This document shows, one piece after another, positions 5,437-12,680 of a stretch of 28,356 nt of DNA. Below the pieces are notes generated by a model. That model was not told where the DNA came from. It ran no database searches and saw only the letters and a list, made by a program, of their open reading frames with translations. Numbering within the stretch: position 1 is the stretch's first letter; every line of letters begins with the position of its first letter. The stretch comes from Draconibacterium sp. (lineage in GTDB: Bacteria > Bacteroidota > Bacteroidia > Bacteroidales > Prolixibacteraceae). A program made the translations under genes and the position numbers. The stretch is from contig JALUZN010000208.1 in NCBI GenBank assembly GCA_027011835.1, forward strand, positions 1-28,356. Reading direction: 5' to 3'.

Positions 5437-7881
5437 ATGAACGAAGCAGAAACCAGAGCAGAATTAATAGACCCTAAACTAAAAGCCAACGGTTGGGGCG
5501 TGGTTGAAGGTTCAAAAGTCCTTCGTGAACGAAATGTTTGTAAAATTACAGATGGAAGAATACAAGTTGGCGGTGGCAGAAAAAAGCCATTGATTGCCGA
5601 TTATATTCTCGTTTATAAAGGAATTAAACTTGCTATTGTTGAAGCTAAAAGCGATGAATTAGAAGTTGGCGAAGGCGTTGCACAAGCAAAACTCTATGCC
5701 GAAAAATTAAAACTCGATTATACTTATTCTACCAACGGGAAAGAGATTTATCAAATCTGTATGAAAACAGGCGAGGAAAAACCCGTTGATAATTTTCTTT
5801 CACCTGATGAACTTTGGAATGCGGTTTATAGTGACCAAAACGAGTGGAGAGATAAATTTGCTTCTGTTCCTTTCGAAGATAAATCGGGAACTTGGCAACC
5901 TCGATACTATCAAGAAATTGCAGTAAAAAACACCTTAGAAGCCGTTGCACAAAACAAAGACCGAATTTTATTGACACTTGCCACAGGAACAGGAAAAACA
6001 GCAATTGCTTTTCAAATTGCTTGGAAACTGTTTCAAACGCGGTGGAACCTTTCGGCAATGGACAATGGGCAACTGAGAATGGACAATGGCGAAAAAAATA
6101 AAATTATCAATTATCCATTGTCAACTGTCAATTACATAAAAAGACGACCACGAATTTTATTCCTTGCCGACCGAAATATTTTAGCCGACCAGGCATTTAA
6201 TTCATTTTCTGCATTTCCAGATGATGCAATGGTTCGCATTAAGCCAAAAGAGATTAAGAAAAAAGGAAAAGTGCCGACAAACGGTAGTATCTTTTTTACC
6301 ATTTTTCAAACCTTTATGAGTTCATCAGTTGACAATGAACAATGGACAACGGATAATGAGGAAACAGAAGAATATAATTATCCATTGTCAACTGTTAATT
6401 ATCAATTATTTCCCAAGGACTATTTCGATTTTATAATAATTGACGAGTGTCATAGAGGTGGTGCCAATGATGAAAGCAATTGGCGTGCTATACTCGATTA
6501 TTTTTTACCTGCGGTTCAGTTGGGTTTAACAGCCACACCAAAACGAAAAGACAATGTAGATACTTACCGTTATTTTGGTGAACCTGTTTATATCTATTCG
6601 CTAAAAGAGGGTATAAACGATGGATTTTTAACCCCTTTCAAGGTTAAGAGAATTAAAACTACCCTTGACGATTACATTTATACAAGCGATGATGATGTAA
6701 TTGAAGGGGAAATTGAAGAAGGGAAACTTTATACAGAGCCTGATTTTAACAGGATTATTGAAATTAAAGAAAGGGAAGCAAAGCGCGTCCGGATTTTTAT
6801 GGATGAAATCAATCAAAATGAAAAGTCGATTGTATTTTGTGCCACCCAAGACCACGCTGCCGCAGTTCGTGATTTAGTCAATCAATACAAAGTAAGTAAA
6901 GACCCGAATTATTGTGTTCGTGTTACGGCAAACGATGGTGAAATAGGCGAACAGTTTTTAAGAGAATTTCAAGACAACGAAAAAACAATTCCTACAATTC
7001 TTACAACTTCGCAAAAACTTTCAACCGGTGTTGATGCACGAAATATTCGGAATATTATTTTAATGCGTCCGGTAAATCAGATAATTGAATTTAAACAAAT
7101 TGTAGGTCGTGGAACTCGTCTTTTTGATGGCAAAGAGTTTTTTACTATTTATGATTTTGTAGATGCTTATCAACGATTCTCTGATCCGGAATGGGATGGA
7201 GAGCCAATGGAACCTGCTGAATATACAAAAGGCGAACCAAAGAAAAGAGAGGTTACAGAAAAAGAACCTGATTCTGAACCTGAAAAAATACCTGAAAAAA
7301 TAAAAGTAAAACTAAAAGATGGTAAAGAGCGGGAAATACAACATATGATTGCCACTTCGTTTTGGAGTGCGGACGGTAAGCCGATTTCGGCACAGGAATT
7401 TTTAGAAAATTTGTTTGGCGAATTGCCTAATTTCTTTAAGAATGAAAAGGAATTACGAGAAATTTGGAGTAATCCCCAAACAAGAAAAACCTTACTTGAA
7501 AAATTGGATGAAGCAGGTTTTGGTAAGGAAGAATTGTCAACACTTCAAAAACTTATCAATGCAGAAAAGAGTGATTTGTTTGATGTGTTGGAATATGTAT
7601 TTGACAGCAATTTTAAACCAATAACAAGAGAAGAAAGAGCAACAAGAGCAAAAGTCACAATCTTTGCTTTATTGAATGAAAAACAAAAAGAATTTATTGA
7701 ATTTGTTTTGAATAAATATGTAGAAGCAGGAGTAACAGAACTCGACCAGGAAAAATTACCAATCCTACTTCAAACAAAATATCAATCGTTGGAAGATGCA
7801 ATGGAAATATTGGGAGATGTTCAAAATATTAGTTCTTTGTTCATCGAATTTCAGAAATATTTATACGAAAAAGTTGCATAA
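5437..7881 (+). CDS. hsdR: Type I restriction endonuclease subunit HsdR
   Basis: HsdR is the ATP-driven translocase and nuclease that cuts unmodified DNA. The 814-residue protein has an N-terminal PD-(D/E)XK nuclease: Asp55 in LIADYIL and Glu69-Ala-Lys71 in IVEAK. The SF2 helicase core follows: Walker A GTGKT (184-188), motif Ia FLADRNILADQAF, DECH box (336-339), motif III TATPKR (365-370), FCATQDHA, and motif VI QIVGRGTR (554-561). An acidic/lysine-rich linker (about 605-635) precedes a helical C-terminal domain that should bind HsdM/HsdS. Two stretches in the helicase core, about residues 205-233 and 298-322, are foreign: both come from heptad hairpin elements and both contain NYPLSTVNY. 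They lie between motifs I and Ia and just before the DECH box, probably in surface loops, and the frame stays open throughout. Activity is likely but not certain. Confidence 0.95.
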   Translation: MNEAETRAELIDPKLKANGWGVVEGSKVLRERNVCKITDGRIQVGGGRKKPLIADYILVYKGIKLAIVEAKSDELEVGEGVAQAKLYAEKLKLDYTYSTNGKEIYQICMKTGEEKPVDNFLSPDELWNAVYSDQNEWRDKFASVPFEDKSGTWQPRYYQEIAVKNTLEAVAQNKDRILLTLATGTGKTAIAFQIAWKLFQTRWNLSAMDNGQLRMDNGEKNKIINYPLSTVNYIKRRPRILFLADRNILADQAFNSFSAFPDDAMVRIKPKEIKKKGKVPTNGSIFFTIFQTFMSSSVDNEQWTTDNEETEEYNYPLSTVNYQLFPKDYFDFIIIDECHRGGANDESNWRAILDYFLPAVQLGLTATPKRKDNVDTYRYFGEPVYIYSLKEGINDGFLTPFKVKRIKTTLDDYIYTSDDDVIEGEIEEGKLYTEPDFNRIIEIKEREAKRVRIFMDEINQNEKSIVFCATQDHAAAVRDLVNQYKVSKDPNYCVRVTANDGEIGEQFLREFQDNEKTIPTILTTSQKLSTGVDARNIRNIILMRPVNQIIEFKQIVGRGTRLFDGKEFFTIYDFVDAYQRFSDPEWDGEPMEPAEYTKGEPKKREVTEKEPDSEPEKIPEKIKVKLKDGKEREIQHMIATSFWSADGKPISAQEFLENLFGELPNFFKNEKELREIWSNPQTRKTLLEKLDEAGFGKEELSTLQKLINAEKSDLFDVLEYVFDSNFKPITREERATRAKVTIFALLNEKQKEFIEFVLNKYVEAGVTELDQEKLPILLQTKYQSLEDAMEILGDVQNISSLFIEFQKYLYEKVA
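6057..6134 (+). repeat. Heptad hairpin element C, in-frame inside hsdR
   Basis: The left arm (6057-6089) is built of ATGGACA / ATGGGCA / ACTGAGA / ATGGACA / ATGG. The right arm (about 6104-6134) holds TTATCCATTGTCAACTGTCA. An AT-rich loop separates them. Together they encode the HsdR residues from MDNGQLRMDNGE to NYPLSTVNY. The right arm is nearly identical to that of element D. Confidence 0.8.
6327..6408 (+). repeat. Heptad hairpin element D, in-frame inside hsdR
   Basis: The left arm (6327-6357) reads GTTGACA / ATGAACA / ATGGACA / ACGGATA / AT with its last units. The right arm (about 6377-6407) is its imperfect reverse complement: by hand 25 of 31 positions pair. The loop between them is 19-20 bases. 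It encodes the HsdR segment VDNEQWTTDNEETEEYNYPL and onward. The right arm encodes NYPLSTVNY, as element C does. Confidence 0.85.
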
Positions 7882-7891
7882 TGAAGAATAA

Positions 7892-8014
7892 GGCCGATCC
7901 GAAATTCTTACGGAGCTCCCGGAAGATTTGCATAAAGCTTTTGGGAGGATATTGGACCAGCAACCAGTAACTCAGTTGTTTGGACTTTGTTATCAGTATA
8001 AAATAAAAATGTAA
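7892..8014 (+). pseudogene. Possible 3' remnant of an unidentified gene
   Basis: Between hsdR and yaaA an open frame of 40 codons with no start codon of its own ends at a TAA (8012-8014). It reads GRSEILTELPEDLHKAF and onward, finishing LFGLCYQYKIKM. The composition looks protein-like, and the position fits a chromosomal gene cut when the restriction operon arrived. I do not recognise the family and it may be chance. Confidence 0.25.
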
Positions 8015-8044
8015 CAAACGATAGTTTTAAAAAAATATTGAAAT

Positions 8045-8815
8045 ATGTTAATAGTTATTTCGCCGGCAAAAGCATTAGATTTTAAAACACTTCCGGAACC
8101 GCGGCAATTTACTATACCTGAGATGTTAGAAAAGTCGGGCGAGTTGGTAGATTTCCTAAAAACAAAGAGTCCGGCTGAAATCTCGAAACTGATGGGGATT
8201 TCATCGAAATTGGGCGAACTTAATTTTCAACGGTTTCAAACCTGGCAAAAACCGTTTACTCCCGAAAATGCAAAACAGGCGGTGTTGGCTTTTAACGGTG
8301 AAGTATTTCGCGGGTTAAATGCTGAGGCTTTTTCGGCAGAAGAGCTAAAAATTGCACAGGTGCGATTGCGGATTCTATCGGGATTGTACGGGGTATTAAA
8401 ACCTCTCGATTTAATTCAACCCTATCGGTTGGAGATGGGAACGAAGCTAAAAACAGCCGGATTTACGAATTTATACGATTTTTGGAAAGATGCAATTGTT
8501 GAAAAATTGAATGTGGCAATTGAGGAGTCGGGGAGTGCTGTATTGGTAAATCTTGCATCGGCTGAATATTTTAAAAGCATCGATAAACAGAAGTTAAGAG
8601 CCGAAGTTGTAACACCCGAATTTAGAGATTTAAAAAACGGCAACTATAAAATTATATCGATTTACGCCAAAAAAGCGCGAGGGTTGATGACTCGTTTTAT
8701 AATAGAACATAACATTAATAATGCCAACGATTTACTGGCCTTCGATAGCGAAGGATACAATTTTAATGCTCGATTGTCGGGTTTAGGCAGGCCGGTTTTT
8801 ACACGAGAGAAATAG
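8045..8815 (+). CDS. yaaA: Peroxide stress protein YaaA (DUF328/UPF0246)
   Basis: The 256-residue length and sequence match YaaA throughout: MLIVISPAKALDF at the start, ELMxIS-like LMGISSKLGELNFQRFQ, PAVLAFNGEVFRGL-like VLAFNGEVFRGLNAE, RILSGLYGVLKPLDLIQPYR (about 109-128), EMGTKL, VNLASAEYFKSI, and ISIYAKKARGLMTRFII. In E. coli YaaA lowers intracellular free iron during peroxide stress and binds DNA. In an anaerobe it would protect iron-sulphur enzymes such as the hydrogenase served by HydF next door. The adjacency may be coincidental, as 250 bases and a dispersed repeat separate the two genes. The gene is more GC-rich in codon choice than the restriction operon and looks native. Confidence 0.95.
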   Translation: MLIVISPAKALDFKTLPEPRQFTIPEMLEKSGELVDFLKTKSPAEISKLMGISSKLGELNFQRFQTWQKPFTPENAKQAVLAFNGEVFRGLNAEAFSAEELKIAQVRLRILSGLYGVLKPLDLIQPYRLEMGTKLKTAGFTNLYDFWKDAIVEKLNVAIEESGSAVLVNLASAEYFKSIDKQKLRAEVVTPEFRDLKNGNYKIISIYAKKARGLMTRFIIEHNINNANDLLAFDSEGYNFNARLSGLGRPVFTREK

Positions 8816-8865
8816 TGGAAACTTCAATGACTTAATTTCTTATTCCAAATCAATACTTTGTTAAA

Positions 8866-8905
8866 TTTTTGTTTCTCGCAAAGCCGCAAAGTCGCAAAGG
8901 TCTGA
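8866..8905. repeat. 40-bp dispersed repeat, copy 1
   Basis: The sequence is TTTTTGTTTCT followed by three octamers CGCAAAGC / CGCAAAGT / CGCAAAGG and TCTGA. It is repeated without mismatch, in reverse complement, at 23909-23948. It lies 51 bases after yaaA. Short CGCAAAG-type tandem units of this kind are common between genes of Bacteroidota. Confidence 0.9.
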
Positions 8906-9068
8906 GCTTTAGTAAGCTGCGACAATTGGCTTGTGTCTTGTAATTCTCTGTTTTTTGAGGTGTTAATAAAAATGTACCGAACCATTTCGAATTATATCGT
9001 TAAAAAATTGAAAAGCGAAATGAATTAAGGGGTCAAATTGGTTATCTTGCATTATTAAAACTTCAACT

Positions 9069-10289
9069 ATGAGAGCACCAAAATCATTCCGGTTGCATAT
9101 CGGTTTTTTCGGTAGGCGAAATACCGGAAAGTCGAGTATTTTAAATGCACTTACCAATCAGAGTGTTTCAATTGTTTCGGAAATTGCAGGTACTACCACC
9201 GACCCGGTTGAAAAACCGATGGAGCTGCTTCCGCTTGGCCCTGTTCTGTTTATCGATACGGCAGGAATAGACGACGTTGGCGTATTGGGCGAAAAACGAA
9301 TAGCGAAAACACTTGCTGTTTTCGACCGCACCGATTTGGGCGTAATAGTTTCGAACTTTAACGACTGGGGCAGTTACGAGCAAAAAATAATAGAGGAGTT
9401 TAAAATCCGTTCAACGCCATTTCTTGTAATATTCAATAAAACCGACCTGTTTAGCGAGAACACCACGGTTACAACAGAATTAAAAAAGTTAAAAATAAAA
9501 TACGTTCTCGCTTCGGCCATAAAAAACGAAGGAATACTTGAATTGCGTTCACAACTACTAAAATTAGCACCTGCCGATTACATTAACCGGCCAACTATTT
9601 TAGCCGATTTGGTAGGCCCGGGCGAGGGAGCAGTTTTGGTTGTTCCCATCGATAAGGAGGCACCAAAAGGAAGATTGATTTTACCGCAGGTACAAAGCAT
9701 TCGCGATTTGCTCGATAACGATTCGTTTTCGGTGGTTGTAAAAGAGCGTGAACTGCGCAGGGTGCTTTCGCTATTTAATAAACCACCCAAACTGGTAGTT
9801 ACCGACTCGCAGGCGTTTTTAAAGGTAGCTGCCGATACTCCTCCCGAAATTCCAATGACCTCTTTTTCAATCCTTTTTGCACGTTTCCAGGGCGATTTAA
9901 CCGAAATGGTGCACGGAGCAATGGCAATAGACAACCTAAAAACCGGCGATAAAGTTTTGGTTGCCGAAGCGTGTTCGCATCACCCCATTGGCGAAGATAT
10001 TGGTACGGTAAAAATACCCCGCTGGTTAACGCAATATGTGGGCGGAAAATTACAAATAGAGAGTATGCGCGGACACGATTTCCCCGAAAATATTTCGGAG
10101 TATAAATTAATAATTCACTGTGGAGCGTGTATGTGGAACCGCCGCGAAATGCTTAATCGTATTCTGAAAGCCAAACAAGCGGGCGTTCCCATTACCAATT
10201 ACGGATTAACAATTGCTTTCTCGCTGGGAATTTTCGAACGTGCACTTCAACCTTTTCCGGCAGCTTTGGAGATTTTTAAAAACGGTTAA
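9069..10289 (+). CDS. hydF: [FeFe]-hydrogenase H-cluster maturation GTPase HydF
   Basis: HydF is the scaffold on which HydE and HydG build the diiron subcluster before it is passed to the hydrogenase. The 406 residues contain an Era-like GTPase domain: P-loop GRRNTGKS (15-22), the switch threonines GTTTDP, DTAG (63-66) and NKTD (123-126). A dimerisation domain follows, and the C-terminal cluster domain has CSH (Cys302, His304) and HCGAC (His350, Cys351, Cys354), the CxHx45HCxxC ligand set of HydF. All key residues are present. HydE, HydG and a hydrogenase are not in this window. The stop is two bases from the stop of the convergent lipoprotein gene. Confidence 0.96.
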   Translation: MRAPKSFRLHIGFFGRRNTGKSSILNALTNQSVSIVSEIAGTTTDPVEKPMELLPLGPVLFIDTAGIDDVGVLGEKRIAKTLAVFDRTDLGVIVSNFNDWGSYEQKIIEEFKIRSTPFLVIFNKTDLFSENTTVTTELKKLKIKYVLASAIKNEGILELRSQLLKLAPADYINRPTILADLVGPGEGAVLVVPIDKEAPKGRLILPQVQSIRDLLDNDSFSVVVKERELRRVLSLFNKPPKLVVTDSQAFLKVAADTPPEIPMTSFSILFARFQGDLTEMVHGAMAIDNLKTGDKVLVAEACSHHPIGEDIGTVKIPRWLTQYVGGKLQIESMRGHDFPENISEYKLIIHCGACMWNRREMLNRILKAKQAGVPITNYGLTIAFSLGIFERALQPFPAALEIFKNG

Positions 10290-10291
10290 AC

Positions 10292-10714
10292 TTATTTCCT
10301 CACAAACCTCGAAATAACTTTGTTTTCCGATTGTGGGGCAACTAAAGTCAATTGCAAAGTATCGTTGTGAATTAGGTAAGAATAATTCAAATCTATCTTT
10401 ATCGAATCGGCAGCTATTTCGATAAACAACGAATCGGCAGTAGATTTCCAAGTTCCTTCTTCGGTGTGCATTTTCATTTGTGGATTACTCATATTAAAGT
10501 TTTGCCTGAATTTGTTATCATCCAATAAATTCAAATCCCACACGGCACCTGCTTTATTTAATGTTTTTGCTGTCGATACATTCTCTTTCCCATTTATCGT
10601 CATTCTAAACTCAACAATCTTCCAGGTTCCTTGCAGAGCTGTTTTATCACTTTTTTTACATCCGGTAAAAACGATAAATAATACAATAATAAAAAGCTGA
10701 AATTTTATACGCAT
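10292..10714 (-). CDS. Lipocalin-like lipoprotein
   Basis: The 140-residue protein has a lipoprotein signal (LFIIVLFIVFTGC, lipidated Cys19) followed by a small beta-barrel-type domain starting LQGTWKIVEFRM. That start, the alternating LLDDNKFRQNF and EEGTWKSTADSLFIEI strands, and the length match the lipocalin-like families common in Bacteroidota. No ligand can be read from the sequence. It starts 37 bases after the antiporter gene and may be the last cistron of the efflux operon. Its stop almost touches that of hydF, so any terminator must lie within coding sequence. Confidence 0.7.
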   Translation of the reverse strand: MRIKFQLFIIVLFIVFTGCKKSDKTALQGTWKIVEFRMTINGKENVSTAKTLNKAGAVWDLNLLDDNKFRQNFNMSNPQMKMHTEEGTWKSTADSLFIEIAADSIKIDLNYSYLIHNDTLQLTLVAPQSENKVISRFVRK

Positions 10715-10751
10715 ACGATTAAATGTTGTAATTCATTTTATAAAACTGAAT

Positions 10752-11978
10752 TTATTGTTTACTATTTTTTATTTCTCCTGCTTTTCGTAAAACAAATTTT
10801 GCAATCATTGGTCCCATAAACTCATGAATAATTGTTGCTCCCATAATTATTCCAATAAGCAGATTTGCAAAATCTTTAAATTCCGGTTCGTGGCTAATCA
10901 TTAACGAAAGCCCTAAAACAATTCCACCTTGAGGAATTAATCCGGCAAAAGCATATTTTTTTACATTTTTGGGCATTTTCATTAGTTGCGAGCCGGTACG
11001 CATTCCAACAAACTTTCCTCCAATTCGAACCAAAATAAAGAGAGCCATTAAGATAAACATTTGAAAATGAAACGAACTAAAACTAAAATGCAAAGCACTA
11101 AAAACAAAGAAGACAAGAAAGAAAAGGTCTTCCATTGCATGCTCGGTAATATCGAGAATTATTTTTCTTGCTTTGTTGTAGTTTCTGATAACAAAACCTA
11201 ATGTAAGCGTTGAGAAAAGCTCATCGAATTTTAAAACAGTTGCCAGTCCGAATGTTAATGAAAGGAATCCCAGGAAAAGAATGAGTAACGATTTTTTATC
11301 TTCAACTTTCAGGTATTTTACTGTTTTGTCGAAAATAAAACCAAAAACCACACCGGTTAAAACAGCTCCAACTATTTTATAAACAATGGTGTAGGTAACG
11401 TGAAAAAATGAGAGTTCACTCCCGCCGAGAAGAGCCCGCGAAACTGATAGACTAAAACTAAAGAGAATTAAAGTGATTATATCGTCGAAAGCGGCTGCCC
11501 CAAGAATTGACTTGGTAACTGCTCCATTGGCTTTGTACTCGTGAATTACTGCCAGTGTTGCCGACGGGTCGGTAGGTGCGCCCAACGATGCAAGAATTAA
11601 GCTAAACGAAATAGCCACTGTAACTCCCAACGTTGAGAGAGGCAATACGAATAAACTTAAAAGAAGAAACACAAAAAACAGAAAGATAAAAGCTCCGAGT
11701 GATTCGAAAGCTGCCAGACGAAAATATTTTTTCCCGGTTGTTTTTAATTCATTTAGCGAGAAACTGCTTCCAATCTCGTAAGTAATAAATGCGAGGCAGA
11801 AAGTTGTAACCGGTTCGGTAATGGCAAGAAACCCGGGAGGTATAAAACTTACCAGTTCGGGATTTAAAGCAAGCCCGGCAATTAAATAACCTACAATTTT
11901 TGGGAACCCGGTTTTTGCTGCCGCAACCGACAGACCGTAGCCAACCAAAAGAATTACACCCAAATAAAATATGTGCAT
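10752..11978 (-). CDS. CPA2-type cation:proton antiporter (KefB/NapA-like membrane domain)
   Basis: The 408-residue integral membrane protein has about 12 hydrophobic segments. Markers of the family are GYLIAGLALNPEL in the second segment, LGAPTDPSATLAV (132-144) in the unwound helix region, and AAFDDIITLILF (162-173), where Asp165-Asp166 correspond to the ion-binding acidic pair of CPA2 exchangers. It exchanges Na+ or K+ for protons across the inner membrane; ion choice cannot be told. There is no C-terminal RCK/TrkA-N domain, so it is not a full KefB/KefC. It starts 11 bases after the preceding gene, within the efflux operon. Confidence 0.85.
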   Translation of the reverse strand: MHIFYLGVILLVGYGLSVAAAKTGFPKIVGYLIAGLALNPELVSFIPPGFLAITEPVTTFCLAFITYEIGSSFSLNELKTTGKKYFRLAAFESLGAFIFLFFVFLLLSLFVLPLSTLGVTVAISFSLILASLGAPTDPSATLAVIHEYKANGAVTKSILGAAAFDDIITLILFSFSLSVSRALLGGSELSFFHVTYTIVYKIVGAVLTGVVFGFIFDKTVKYLKVEDKKSLLILFLGFLSLTFGLATVLKFDELFSTLTLGFVIRNYNKARKIILDITEHAMEDLFFLVFFVFSALHFSFSSFHFQMFILMALFILVRIGGKFVGMRTGSQLMKMPKNVKKYAFAGLIPQGGIVLGLSLMISHEPEFKDFANLLIGIIMGATIIHEFMGPMIAKFVLRKAGEIKNSKQ

Positions 11979-11989
11979 TACGCTTTAAT

Positions 11990-12670
11990 TTAGTTTAAAG
12001 AATTCACTTCAAAGTTATCGAAATAAGTAACAGCATCCGACTTTGTCCAAAGACCAACTTTGCCGGCTTTTTTAAATGTATTGTCGGTTGTTTCCAATTC
12101 TAGTTTATTGTTAAAGTAGCACTTTATTTTATTGCCTTTCATGGTAATTTTTAAGTTGTACCATTTATTCGAGTTTATTTCAAAGTGTGCACTTTTTAGT
12201 TGAATACGGTCGCCATCGACAACTTTATAAACACGGTAATTGTTTTCGAGTGGATTGGCGCGTGCTACATAATAGTTATTCTCGTCGATGTAGCGCCACA
12301 CGGGGCCGCCGCCCTGGTCGTTGTTGCCGGTAACTCCTTTGAATTTTACATTAATCTGAACATCGCTAAAACTTAATTTATCGTTTGTAATCAGATTAAA
12401 CCGATAATCATTCTTCTCTTTGGAAACCTGAGCCAAAACTTTGTTCCCTCCATCGTTTACTACTTTCCAGGCACACATTTTTCCTTTTCCGGTTAATGCA
12501 ATTGTCCAGTTTTCGGGTTTCAAATTTACTGTGCAGTTCTCGAAATTGTATGAATCCGGAGTGTTTGAAATCTCTGTTTTATTCGAAAAAATAAAACCTG
12601 AGAAATTGGTAGATGCAGAACTAAAAACCAGTAGGAGGGAAAACAGAACGGAAGCGATTAATGTATTCAT
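11990..12670 (-). CDS. Secreted jelly-roll protein (DUF1080/LamG-like)
   Basis: The 226-residue protein has a signal peptide (TLIASVLFSLLLVFSSAS) and a single domain resembling concanavalin-type jelly rolls of the DUF1080/family-16-like group. Signs are FENCTVNLKPENWTIAL, FSDVQINVKFKG, DNNYYVARANPLENNYRVYK-like ENNYYVARANPLENNYRVYK (about 131-150), WYNLKITMKGNKIKCYFN and KAGKVGLWTKSDAVTYFDNF. It probably binds or acts on a glycan in the periplasm or at the surface; catalytic residues are not evident. Position right after the RND pump gene (10-base gap) suggests co-expression with it. Confidence 0.65.
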   Translation of the reverse strand: MNTLIASVLFSLLLVFSSASTNFSGFIFSNKTEISNTPDSYNFENCTVNLKPENWTIALTGKGKMCAWKVVNDGGNKVLAQVSKEKNDYRFNLITNDKLSFSDVQINVKFKGVTGNNDQGGGPVWRYIDENNYYVARANPLENNYRVYKVVDGDRIQLKSAHFEINSNKWYNLKITMKGNKIKCYFNNKLELETTDNTFKKAGKVGLWTKSDAVTYFDNFEVNSLN

Positions 12671-12680
12671 AATAATTTTT

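Noticed and set aside
5437..7881. hsdR as a pseudogene because of the two foreign insertions
   Set aside because: The frame is open end to end and the nuclease and helicase motifs are all present; both insertions are in-frame.
8876..8900. CGCAAAG octamers as iterons or a CRISPR array
   Set aside because: There are only three adjacent units, with no spacers, no cas genes and no replication gene. The block recurs as a whole at 23909-23948, so it is a dispersed repeat.
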